Assembly: GCF_009650765.1 (NCBI RefSeq)
Contig: NZ_CP045740.1
Location: 3,882,001 to 3,946,000, forward strand
From: Streptomyces sp. SUK 48
GTDB taxonomy: Bacteria > Actinomycetota > Actinomycetes > Streptomycetales > Streptomycetaceae
Length of the DNA stretch: 64,000 bases
Reading direction: 5' to 3'
Under the pieces are notes generated by a model that saw nothing but the letters and a program-made list of their open reading frames with translations, did not search any database and was not told where the DNA came from. The first letter of the stretch is position 1; every line of letters starts with the position of its first letter. Positions 33,326 through 40,626 of this stretch are shown in pieces. A program made the translations under genes and the position numbers.

Positions 33326-33371
33326 TTCGGGACGAAGAGGTCGTGGGTTCAAATCTCGCCACCCCGACAGC
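33326..33371 (+). repeat. Internal att site (tRNA-Pro 3' half, copy 2)
   Basis: Forty-six bp identical to 13074-13119 except for one C-to-T change in the T-stem. It lacks the 5' half, so it is not a functional tRNA. It marks the junction between elements A and B. Confidence 0.92.
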
Positions 33372-33379
33372 TGAAACAC

Positions 33380-33423
33380 CAAGTCAGGCCCGGTTTCCAG
33401 AAATGGAAACCGGGCCTGACTTG
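33380..33423 (+). terminator. Hairpin terminator after the internal att site
   Basis: A perfect 19-bp inverted repeat with arms 33380-33398 and 33405-33423 and a 6-nt loop. It occupies the place of the hairpin at 13133 but has a different sequence. Confidence 0.88.
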
Positions 33424-33440
33424 TTCTCCGGTGCCCGTTC

Positions 33441-33457
33441 GGGAGTGAACAGGGAGT
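33441..33457 (+). other. Paired GGGAGT sites, left end of element B
   Basis: GGGAGT occurs at 33441 and 33452, 11 bp apart and 74 and 85 bp after the discriminator base of the internal att, the same distances as in element A. Confidence 0.6.
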
Positions 33458-33479
33458 AGATCATGGAAATCTCGCTGCC

Positions 33480-34041
33480 ATGAAGGTTCTCGGGCCAGTT
33501 CGACTGACGTGGCGGCGGCACCGAGCGGCCTCGTGCCCCATCCGCTCGTCCATGAGCTTGGGCGGGGTCCCAAGCTCCTTCATGACGGTCTTGTGGGAGT
33601 ACCTGAGTCCGTGCGGCGTGAGGCCGCGTGCGATCGGGAGCCAGCACGCATCCGCTCGGCCCGAAGCATTCCTGCCCCACACTGGCACTCCCGGCCGCGG
33701 ATCGGCCATCACCGGCACGCGGGATGCGCCCCCTGCGGGGCCTTCTTCGGGTACCACCCCGTCGTGGCCGACTGGAACAGCCAGGTCGCGAATCACGTCC
33801 GCCGCCAGTGCGCCGCTGTCTCTGCCGACTGGCCGGCGCGGACGTAGCCGAGTTCTGCGATGGCCTTCTGCACCCTGCTGCGCGTTCCCCCCGTGACTGC
33901 CCTTGGACGGTTCAGCACGTTGGAGACCATCGCCGCGGAGACGTCGGCTCGGCGGGCCACGTCCACCAGCTTCGCGCCGACGTGGCGGGCAGCGCCGTTG
34001 GCGGAGCCGTGGCCACGGAAGACGTAAGCGAGTTCGTGGCG
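33480..34041 (-). pseudogene. Integrase relic with LacI-type HTH
   Basis: Reading leftward from 34041, fragments align with element A's integrase: RHELAYVFRGHG, then a LacI HTH (GAKLVDVARRADVSAAMVSN...), then FATWLFQSATTGWYPKKAPQ, and in a shifted frame CWLPIARGLTPHGLRYSHKT and LMDERMGHE. A TGA at 33793-33795 interrupts the frame, a frameshift follows near 33740, and the Tyr-bearing end is lost after MGHE. The N-terminal arm- and core-binding domains are absent, cut at about 34041. It cannot be active. Confidence 0.88.
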
Positions 34042-34100
34042 AGACCGCCGAGTCCTATCAAGCAGCCGTCACCCTCGCCTCACTCCTGATGTGGGCGTGA
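34041..34100 (+). pseudogene. Possible transposase C-terminal scrap
   Basis: Twenty codons ending ETAESYQAAVTLASLLMWA-stop abut the truncation point of the integrase relic. They resemble the last residues of IS5-like transposases, which would explain the truncation. The match is short, so this is tentative. Confidence 0.35.
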
Positions 34101-34116
34101 CATTTGACGACAATTC

Positions 34117-36222
34117 TTAGAGGCCCCTCTCAATCGAAGCCGCGATGGCGCGAAGGCGCTTCGCCGCCGATCGCGCGTCACCGATCCGGTAGGTCGCATA
34201 GCGCGGGTCCTGCACGTCCTCAATGCTCCGCACGATGTCCAGATCGAGGCGGTCGAACAGCCCGAACGTGTGGAGCAGTTCGTCGATGTTCGGCGCCAAC
34301 GGCGACCCGCGCTCGATCAGCGAGACATCGCGCGCCGAAACGGCCTCCTCCGTCTCCGACTCGGTCTTGAGTCGGGAGATGACGAGGGACAGAATGTCGA
34401 GCTCACGCTGCCGCGTGTCGATGAGCCCGGCGAGCCTGGACAGACCGTCCGGCACCTCGAACAGCATCCCGACATCCGCCGGCCGCAGGCCGAGGGCCTC
34501 GGCGGAGCTGACGACTTGGCCCAACTCGTCGGCGGTGATGAGCGCCCACTGCTTCCGCTTGGCCATGTTCTTGATCGTGTCACCGCTGAAGGCGGGGCCG
34601 ATGACCGCGACGTACTCCGCGGAACGCTTCTCCTTGTGCGTGTCGATTGCCACATCGCTCACGTTGTTGTGCGTGACCCGACCGGATGACGTCGACTTTC
34701 CTTCCACGATCGCGGTCCGCAACGACCCGTTGCCGTCGTACCACTGCACGAGGATGTCGGTGTCACCGGAACCGCTGATGCGCTGGGCACGGAAGCCCAT
34801 GTGCCTGAACGCGCTCTCGATGTACACCTCAAACGCCACACCTGGTGCCGCGCCGTCGGCGCCCGGGGCGACGGCGCTGCGCTTCAGTGATTCCACGATG
34901 AGCGAAAGTTCATCCAGTTCACCCGGTTGACCCGGTGTGCTTTGCGCCAGGTCCGGCGACAGCTCCAGCTCCCCGGCGGCTTCCGGCAGGTGCGGTTCGG
35001 CGAGGGGGAGTGTCTCGATGAGACGTAGCCCGGTCGCCGTGGCCTGGACCGACGACCAGGACGTCTCGATGAGCAGGCCCGATTCGAGCATGAAGGCCGT
35101 GAGCCACCGCACCTTGTCCTTGTTCAAGCCGTACGTGATGCCTTCCCGGTACACGTCGTTCCTCGGAACATTGACCTTCGCCGCACGGATCAGCTCGCCG
35201 ACGAACTTCATGTTCGCGTGAAGGATCCGGATGAAGTCGATGTCCGATCCCGACCGCAGCCACGCCTTGGCGGCCGGCGTTGCGGTGAACACCCCGCGGC
35301 GGACCTCCAGAAGCAGCCCGGCGGCCCGCATGAACGGCAGCATGGAGTCGACGCTGCTGCGCTTCAGCCCGAACCGGTTCGCGATAAAGCTCAGCAGCGC
35401 GTCCTTCTCCATCTGGTCCTCTGCGGCCGCGATGCACGTACGCAGGTTCTCGATCTTGTTGGGGTCCTCCTTCGGGCTCGGAACCCAGATGTTGTAGGTG
35501 TTCCTGGCCTCCTGGGCGCCGTCGGTCACGGCCAAGTGCGCGAGGAGGGCAGCGATCTCCTCCGGGGCTTCGGGAATGTCGACCACTTCGCCCGAGTCGG
35601 GCAAGGCCAGGGCCGAAGGCGTCACGACTTCCCAAGTGGCGAAGAGCGATCGTCCCTCAGCGGTCGCGCTCTGCTTCCGCTCTCCCAGCCATTCGGTCAG
35701 ACCCAGGACTTCGAGCCAGGTCATGCGGAGGCGCGTGTTGTTGACGGTCGTCCAGTCGAGGTTGTACGACTCGATCAACTCGGCATTGACCTCTTCGACC
35801 GTCAGCGGTTCGCGCACGAGGAGCCTGAGCACCTCGGCGAACAGCCGGATCCGCTCGGCCATCAAAGAGGCGAGACGTGAGCGCGACTCGTCCGCGAGCA
35901 GTTCGGACCCCTCGGAGGTCAGTTGAAGAATCCCTTTTCGATTCTGGACCAACCCCATCGCACGCAAAACGTACGAGTACTTCCGCCAGGACTTCGACGA
36001 CTCTACACTTGACAGCTGTGGCCGCGCGTCGAGATCCGTGGCCTCACCATCGCCGATCCGGCGGACGAGCTCAAGGGTGAGCGGGAACATCTCGTCCTTC
36101 CCGCAAAGGGGGTTCGGTGCGGAGGACGCCTGCTGCATCCACCTGTTCCGCTGCGCCCCGAGAGTGGGCACGCTCGGGACGGTGGTCCGTTCGCTGGTCT
36201 CGCTGAAGAGGTCCGGAGTCAT
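34117..36222 (-). CDS. PD-(D/E)xK restriction endonuclease-like protein with winged-helix repeats
   Basis: A 701-residue protein. The first 400 residues contain several winged-helix-like units (SWRKYSYVLRAMGLVQNRKG, TVNNTRLRMTWLEVLGLTEW, KRSSVDSMLPFMRAAGLLLE, KDKVRWLTAFMLESGLL). Residues about 460-540 form the nuclease: FEVYIESAFRHMGF (Glu helix), GSGDTDILVQW (Asp) and AIVEGKSTSSG (ExK), followed by YVAVIGPAFSGDTI. A C-terminal domain of about 130 residues follows. The layout suggests a modification-dependent or stand-alone restriction enzyme; no methyltransferase is encoded nearby. I chose ATG 36222; the open frame continues upstream into an unrelated transposase relic. Confidence 0.8.
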   Translation of the reverse strand: MTPDLFSETSERTTVPSVPTLGAQRNRWMQQASSAPNPLCGKDEMFPLTLELVRRIGDGEATDLDARPQLSSVESSKSWRKYSYVLRAMGLVQNRKGILQLTSEGSELLADESRSRLASLMAERIRLFAEVLRLLVREPLTVEEVNAELIESYNLDWTTVNNTRLRMTWLEVLGLTEWLGERKQSATAEGRSLFATWEVVTPSALALPDSGEVVDIPEAPEEIAALLAHLAVTDGAQEARNTYNIWVPSPKEDPNKIENLRTCIAAAEDQMEKDALLSFIANRFGLKRSSVDSMLPFMRAAGLLLEVRRGVFTATPAAKAWLRSGSDIDFIRILHANMKFVGELIRAAKVNVPRNDVYREGITYGLNKDKVRWLTAFMLESGLLIETSWSSVQATATGLRLIETLPLAEPHLPEAAGELELSPDLAQSTPGQPGELDELSLIVESLKRSAVAPGADGAAPGVAFEVYIESAFRHMGFRAQRISGSGDTDILVQWYDGNGSLRTAIVEGKSTSSGRVTHNNVSDVAIDTHKEKRSAEYVAVIGPAFSGDTIKNMAKRKQWALITADELGQVVSSAEALGLRPADVGMLFEVPDGLSRLAGLIDTRQRELDILSLVISRLKTESETEEAVSARDVSLIERGSPLAPNIDELLHTFGLFDRLDLDIVRSIEDVQDPRYATYRIGDARSAAKRLRAIAASIERGL

Positions 36223-36279
36223 TCTGGTACAGCCGTTCCGTTTATATCGCTGGCCGGTAACTCGGCAGAGACTACTGCC

Positions 36280-36411
36280 ATGCCCGCACGCTACTTCCCA
36301 CCACTGACAGGCGATATCCAGCTCCCGATTGTGAAACCTGAACTGATCGATCAACAGCTGATCCGGATCGAATACGCCACTCTCCGCACGACTGCTAGTG
36401 CCCTGAGTTAG
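36280..36411 (+). CDS. Small uncertain ORF
   Basis: A 43-codon frame (MPARYFPPLTGDIQLPIVKP...) divergent from the nuclease gene. It has no clear ribosome binding site and no recognisable domain. It may be a leftover of a longer gene. Reported only because the stretch between the nuclease and the IS relic holds nothing else. Confidence 0.2.
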   Translation: MPARYFPPLTGDIQLPIVKPELIDQQLIRIEYATLRTTASALS

Positions 36412-36415
36412 GGAT

Positions 36416-36566
36416 TCATTGGCAGTAGGCGGCGGTTTTGCCGAGGTCTCGTCGGCTGTCTTGGTCCAGATGAACGGTCTGGGGTGCTCGTTCCAGTCGG
36501 CGAGCCAGGCTCGGATGTCGCGTTCGAGTGCCTGAACGGATCCGTGGACGCCACGCTTGAGCTTCT
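36416..36566 (-). pseudogene. IS630-type transposase C-terminal relic
   Basis: The residues RGVHGSVQALERDIRAWLAD and WNEHPRPFIWTKTADE are the conserved end of IS630-family transposases. After ADE the frame is shifted by one lost base; the alternative frame gives LGKTAAYCQ and a stop at 36416-36418, the normal family ending. The rest of the gene and its inverted repeats are gone. Confidence 0.75.
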
Positions 36567-36597
36567 TCCGTGACCTAGTGCCCTTCGGCGCATCACG

Positions 36598-36616
36598 TGG
36601 GAGCCATCTGGGAGCC
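36598..36616 (+). other. Paired TGGGAGCC sites, right end of element B
   Basis: TGGGAGCC at 36598 and 36609, period 11 bp. The GGG triplets are 123 and 112 bp before the right att core, identical to the right end of element A. Confidence 0.65.
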
Positions 36617-36719
36617 GACCCGCTCCCCAAGCCCTCCCTAAACTACGCGAGGACCATTGATCCCAACGCCCTGACCTGCGGAAAAGCCAAACAGGCAGGT
36701 CTCGATCTTGACCGAACCT

Positions 36720-36764
36720 CGTTCGGGACGAAGAAGTCGTGGGTTCAAATCCCGCCACCCCGAC
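36720..36764 (+). repeat. Right att site (tRNA-Pro 3' half, copy 3)
   Basis: The 3' half of tRNA-Pro from the anticodon loop to the discriminator, with one change (AAGAAGTC for AAGAGGTC). It is followed by sequence nearly identical to that after the intact tRNA, the original chromosomal flank. Confidence 0.92.
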
Positions 36765-36779
36765 GCCGTAGTACCAGTT

Positions 36780-36814
36780 CAGGGGCCTGATCCGCTTAGC
36801 GGGTCGGGCCCCTG
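36780..36814 (+). terminator. Hairpin terminator after the right att site
   Basis: The same 35-nt hairpin as at 13133-13167, with one base different in the loop. It is probably the original terminator of the tRNA-Pro gene. Confidence 0.85.
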
Positions 36815-36868
36815 AGTGGTTTCTGGAGAGGAATGCGGCTTAGCCGCCGGTGGTTCGAAGGCCGAGGG

Positions 36869-37462
36869 CTAGGGACGCGTCGACCAGAAGTCGGAGTGGA
36901 GGTACGGGAGGCCCTTGGATTCCGGGGAGGCCGGGTTCAGGGGCTTGCGAGGAGGTTCGGTGACCTTCGACTCGGTGACGCACGGGGAGGTCACGTGGAA
37001 GCCGGCCTGGCCCTTGTAGCCGAACTCCAGGCTAATCTCGAAGCCGTCGGGCGCGGACGCGAAGATCGCCGGCATGTCGGCGCTGTTCCGGACAGACGTG
37101 ATCCTGTACCCCTCCTTCTTCCAGAAGCGCTCCACGACACCGAGGAAGCCGCCGCGGCGCTCCGGCGAGATGATCGTCATCACGTAACGCCGGCGGCTCA
37201 CCGAACCGGTACCAGTGCCGTCGTTCTTGAAGTCGGTGCAGCTGGAGTCGCTCGACGGCCCCCGCATGACCTCGACCGACGGATTGATCGCCTTGAGGGT
37301 CGCGTCGATGATCCCCTCGGCGTGGTCGGCCGCCTCCTGCATGTTCATGTTCTTCTCCTTCGGCGCGTCCGCCGTCCCTCTCTCGCTTCCGCTGCCACCG
37401 ACGAGGCCACAGCCGGACATGACGAGGGTCGACGCCACCAGGGCCGCAACACGGGTTTTCAT
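36869..37462 (-). CDS. Secreted lipoprotein of unknown function
   Basis: A 197-residue protein with a lipoprotein signal peptide: MKTRVAALVASTLVMSGCG, lipobox SGC with Cys18. The mature part contains a pair of Cys residues (SSCTDFKN and SPCVTES) likely to form a disulfide and a mixed alpha/beta fold. I do not recognise a family. The ATG overlaps the stop of the upstream DUF1023 hydrolase gene (ATGA), so the two are co-translated and may act together at the cell surface. Confidence 0.8.
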   Translation of the reverse strand: MKTRVAALVASTLVMSGCGLVGGSGSERGTADAPKEKNMNMQEAADHAEGIIDATLKAINPSVEVMRGPSSDSSCTDFKNDGTGTGSVSRRRYVMTIISPERRGGFLGVVERFWKKEGYRITSVRNSADMPAIFASAPDGFEISLEFGYKGQAGFHVTSPCVTESKVTEPPRKPLNPASPESKGLPYLHSDFWSTRP

Positions 37463-39297
37463 CGGTATTTGTCCCAGGTCACGAGGTCAGGACGGTCCGC
37501 GACGACGGCCGCGATGTTGGCAGCGGACACAGGGTCCTTGTCCCGGGCAGGGTTGAAGTAGTTGGAATGCGCCGGTGTCAGCCCCTGCCCGTCGAGCAAC
37601 GGCACCGGACCGTCCGACACCTTGAACCGCCTGGCACCGAACGCCTCACTGGCCGGGTCCTTGCCGAACCAGAGGTCGTCGTCCCCCTGGTCCGCGATGT
37701 CCCCGAGGACATATGCGCCGATGGGACCACCACCGAGGTAGCCGACGGTGCCCGCCACGGCCTCCTTCTTCGACGGCAGGTGGGTGACGGGGTCGTTCGC
37801 GGCCGCGCCCACGAACACATGGTCCTTCCCGACCCCGAGATCTTCCGCATGATTGACGCCGGTACCAGGGCTCCCGACGAGGATGATGTCGTCGGCTCCG
37901 GGGATTCCTCCTGGCTCCTGCGTTGCCGCGCCCACGAGGCGGGAACCGTAGGAGTGCCCGATCGCGACCAGGTGCGGGTCCCTGTGATCGTTCGTCGCGG
38001 CGAGTCCGCCCATGAAGGAGTTGTACGCCGGTGCGCCCGCTTCCGCGTCGTGCGCGGACATCACATCCGCGTCGGACAACAAGGTGGCGGCATCCTGGGG
38101 AGCATCGAGCTGCGGCGGGTCGTAGCCCAGCCACACGATGGACGCGCTGGACGGATCGATGTTCCGGGCGTCGACCGCGGTGTCGTACGCGCGCTTCACA
38201 TCGCCCCCGGCGAAACCCTTGTCCAGGGCGGTACCGAGACCGGGAACGTACGCCGAGACGTTCTTGGACTTGTCGGGGTTCCCGAACGCGACGACTGCGC
38301 GGCCGAGTCCCTCGTCGCCGATCCCCAGCAGGTACATGGGCGGCTCTTTGGGGTCCACCAACTGCTTCGCGGCGTTGTCCTGAAGCTGCTGCCGGATGCT
38401 CTGGAGAGCGTCCAGCTGCGTCTTGGCCCGTTCACTGTCCTCGCCGGAGAGTTTGCCGATCAGAATGTCCAGGTTCTCGCGGTTGGCACCGTCCCGAACA
38501 TCGGACGGAATGCCGTCCAGATTACCGATGATCTCGGGAAAGGCCCGCCTGTACTCATCGCGCTGCTCGTCGCTGAGGCCGTCCCACCACTTCTTACGGT
38601 CGGCAGGCGACTTATCGAGTGGAAGGTGCTCCTTGATGTACTCGCTCGCGGCCGAATCCACCGCGTCGGCATCGCCGGCCACGTCCGTCCACGTCTGGGT
38701 GTCGACCGTCAGCCCCGGTGCCGCCTCGAGCTTTTTCAACGCCTTGCTGTAGCGGTCGTCGATCTCCGTGGCTTCCTGCACGGCGTGGGCGATGCGGTCG
38801 GCGATGTCCTGGGCTTTCGCACGGTGCGGATTGGGGCTGAGCAGGCCGGACATGTCCGGACCGAGACCGTGGCCGAAGAAGCCGGTGACACCGGCCACCG
38901 TTCCGCCAGCGACCTTCTCTCCCGTCAGTTCGTTCTCGCCGCCGGCGGGATACGAGACGCTGCCGTTCGCGTCGACGGTGTACGACAGCGACTTCGCGTC
39001 ATCGAGCGCCTCGATCAGGCGGCGACGAGGGGCGGCGATCTCGGACGAGAAACCGTTGAGTGCTCCGCACATCAGACCGCATTCGACCGTGGTGTAGGAG
39101 AAATTCCGCGAGAGCTTGGCCAGTTGCTTCTGCGCCGCGTCCGCCGCCTCGCCCTCGTTGGCCTTCTCCATGACCTTGGCGATGTGCTTGTCGATGCGGT
39201 CCTTGGCCGCGTCGGCCATGTCACTTATCGCGAGGTATCCGTCCGCCGCGTCCGCGTACGCGGCGGGGTCGACGGCCTGGAGCTTCTTGATGTCCAT
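37459..39297 (-). CDS. DUF1023 alpha/beta-hydrolase with WXG100-like N-terminus
   Basis: A 612-residue protein. Residues 1-110 are helical and resemble an ESX/WXG100-type module (AADGYLAISDMADAAKDRIDKHIAKV region). A linker domain follows. The C-terminal hydrolase domain carries the nucleophile elbow IGHSYGSRLVG and downstream VGSPGTGVNHAEDL. DUF1023 proteins are actinobacterial serine hydrolases of unknown substrate, often encoded beside small helical proteins, as here. No signal peptide is seen, so export, if any, could be by a type VII system. It is the middle gene of a three-gene operon. Confidence 0.85.
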   Translation of the reverse strand: MDIKKLQAVDPAAYADAADGYLAISDMADAAKDRIDKHIAKVMEKANEGEAADAAQKQLAKLSRNFSYTTVECGLMCGALNGFSSEIAAPRRRLIEALDDAKSLSYTVDANGSVSYPAGGENELTGEKVAGGTVAGVTGFFGHGLGPDMSGLLSPNPHRAKAQDIADRIAHAVQEATEIDDRYSKALKKLEAAPGLTVDTQTWTDVAGDADAVDSAASEYIKEHLPLDKSPADRKKWWDGLSDEQRDEYRRAFPEIIGNLDGIPSDVRDGANRENLDILIGKLSGEDSERAKTQLDALQSIRQQLQDNAAKQLVDPKEPPMYLLGIGDEGLGRAVVAFGNPDKSKNVSAYVPGLGTALDKGFAGGDVKRAYDTAVDARNIDPSSASIVWLGYDPPQLDAPQDAATLLSDADVMSAHDAEAGAPAYNSFMGGLAATNDHRDPHLVAIGHSYGSRLVGAATQEPGGIPGADDIILVGSPGTGVNHAEDLGVGKDHVFVGAAANDPVTHLPSKKEAVAGTVGYLGGGPIGAYVLGDIADQGDDDLWFGKDPASEAFGARRFKVSDGPVPLLDGQGLTPAHSNYFNPARDKDPVSAANIAAVVADRPDLVTWDKYR

Positions 39298-39306
39298 GCG
39301 TCCGGA

Positions 39307-39771
39307 TCACCGGCCCTCGCCCGCGCCGCCGGCGGCGGACGCGATCCCGGAGCGCACCTTCAGCCCATCGATCTCGGCCTTGATGGCCTCGTCGTTCTTG
39401 AGCTGGTCGTTCCCCACTTTCTCCAGCACGCCGGCGAGTCCGTCGCACAGGTCGCCGATGTCCTTCACGCGGCGTTCCCAGGAGTCGTACACGCCCTTCT
39501 GGGCCGACTCGGTCGAACAGCCGGAACCCTTGCCGAGGCCGGTCTGACCGTGCTCCAGCTTCGTCAGCGCCTTGCCGACGTCGTCCCGCAGCTCACCCAC
39601 GCCCTGTCCGGCCGCGGACCACGCCTTCTTGTCGGAGCGGAGCCTGCCGGATGCGCCATCACCGCTCTGGCTCGTGCCGTTCCGGTCGCCGGGTAACTGG
39701 TCGAGCCTCATCCGCGTGGAGTGCCGCTCCGCCGCGACGGCCTTGAGCTGCTCCCACTCGTCCCACGACAT
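39307..39771 (-). CDS. Small helical (WXG100/ESX-like) protein
   Basis: A 154-residue, highly charged helical protein (MSWDEWEQLKAVAAERHSTR...KKAWSAAGQGVGELRDDVGKA). It looks like the WXG100/DUF6317-like partners encoded before DUF1023 hydrolases. The ATG at 39771 has GGGGAGGGG 6 bp upstream; ATG 39789 and a start at 39855 are open but weaker. Only 9 bp separate it from the hydrolase gene, so it is the first gene of that operon. Confidence 0.7.
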   Translation of the reverse strand: MSWDEWEQLKAVAAERHSTRMRLDQLPGDRNGTSQSGDGASGRLRSDKKAWSAAGQGVGELRDDVGKALTKLEHGQTGLGKGSGCSTESAQKGVYDSWERRVKDIGDLCDGLAGVLEKVGNDQLKNDEAIKAEIDGLKVRSGIASAAGGAGEGR

Positions 39772-39896
39772 GCGTGGCCCCTCCCCCATGTCACGCGGTA
39801 TGCCGCCGGATTGCGGTGCGCGTACGACCGCGACGCTGCGGCGGTCGAAGAGCACGGTACTGACACCACGCCGAGCGCCGCATCCGTAGTTGCCCC

Positions 39897-39928
39897 CTGC
39901 CGTCTGAGTACGCGTACTCAGACGGCAG
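39897..39928. terminator. Perfect 32-bp palindrome
   Basis: CTGCCGTCTGAGTACG followed immediately by its exact reverse complement. It lies 18 bp beyond the 3' end of the next gene to the right, so it can terminate that gene, and it is also upstream of the helical-protein gene, so an operator role is possible. Confidence 0.6.
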
Positions 39929-39946
39929 GCCGGCCCTGGGCCGGGG

Positions 39947-40483
39947 TCAGTGCGGGTGGCGGTGGTGGTGGGTGTGGGTGGTGGCCAAGGTGAGGAAGAG
40001 GGTCAAGACGGCGGCGGGGATGGTGATCGTGGTCAGCCAGGCGGTCGGGGTTTCGGGGTGCTCGGCCAGGCGGAGGGCGGCGGTGATCGCGGCGGTGGTC
40101 AGGCCGGTGGTGAGGAGGACGGCGACCACGTAGCGGGTGCGGTCGGGGGCGGGTGGGGTCTGGGCGGGGGTCAGTTCCGTCCAGTGGGCGGCGGCTTCGC
40201 GTCTCTCGCGGGAGTGGTGGAGGGCTGCGGAGACGAGGAGGGCCGCGGCCAGGAGGGTGCCCGTCCCGGCGGTGGCGGCCGGCCACGTCCAGGGGTCGGT
40301 GGTGAGGAGGAGGACGGCGACGGCCGCGGCTGTCGCCCAGGCCGTCACGCAGGACGCCGCCCGCAGCCGGCGGGACACCGGGCGGTCGGCGCCCGCGCGG
40401 AGGTCGGCGAGGGCCGGGAGGTACCAGACACAGCCGGCGGCGGTCACCGCGGCGGTGGCCAGGGCCGGTACGGGATGCGCCAT
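39947..40483 (-). CDS. Hypothetical membrane protein with His-rich tail
   Basis: A 178-residue protein with five hydrophobic helices (VPALATAAVTAAGCVWYLPA at the start, ASCVTAWATAAAVAVLLL, AGTGTLLAAALLVSAAL, VVAVLLTTGLTTAAITAAL, ITIPAAVLTLFLTLATT). The C-terminus, TTHTHHHRHPH, is His-rich and might bind metal. It lies downstream of the ctaD gene in the same direction with a 143-bp gap. I do not recognise the family. Confidence 0.7.
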   Translation of the reverse strand: MAHPVPALATAAVTAAGCVWYLPALADLRAGADRPVSRRLRAASCVTAWATAAAVAVLLLTTDPWTWPAATAGTGTLLAAALLVSAALHHSRERREAAAHWTELTPAQTPPAPDRTRYVVAVLLTTGLTTAAITAALRLAEHPETPTAWLTTITIPAAVLTLFLTLATTHTHHHRHPH

Positions 40484-40626
40484 GGCGCGGGTCTCTCTTT
40501 CGGGTCTTGTCAGGGTCGAGGGGCCCCGCGGGGTTGTCGTCACCCGCCGGATTCGCGTGGGCGGGGCGCCTCCCCGTCTCGGCGGTGGCCGTGCGCCGGC
40601 CCCCGGCAGGTTCCGGGAGGAGAGCC

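Larger units (their letters stand above)
13074..33371. mobile_element. Element A: integrated mobilizable element in tRNA-Pro
   Basis: Bounded by direct repeats of the tRNA-Pro 3' half: 13074-13119 and 33326-33371, 46 bp with one mismatch. It encodes a tyrosine recombinase and Xis-like protein near the left end, an XRE regulator, a DUF3631 ATPase, a DUF2637 membrane protein, MobC and a relaxase. It then carries a nucleotide-modifying cargo operon and a lower-GC cargo gene. No FtsK/TraB-like translocase is present, so it is better described as an integrative mobilizable element than as a self-transmissible AICE. Confidence 0.88.
33326..36764. mobile_element. Element B: decayed element downstream of element A
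   Basis: Bounded by the internal att (33326) and the right att (36722-36764). It keeps the same end layout as element A but its integrase is broken, and Xis, regulator and mob genes are gone. The only intact large gene is a PD-(D/E)xK nuclease. Transposase scraps lie on both sides of it. Confidence 0.8.

Noticed and set aside
33326..33371. tRNA-Pro gene at the internal att
   Set aside because: The acceptor 5' strand, D-arm and the 5' half of the anticodon stem are missing, so it is only an att duplicate. The same holds for 36722-36764.
13074..33371. Calling element A a self-transmissible AICE
   Set aside because: No FtsK/SpoIIIE/TraB-like translocase was found among its genes; it has a relaxase and MobC instead.
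34117..36630. Single 837-codon gene for the nuclease
   Set aside because: The portion above 36222 includes an IS630 transposase relic in the same frame by chance; the nuclease start at ATG 36222 gives a coherent protein.
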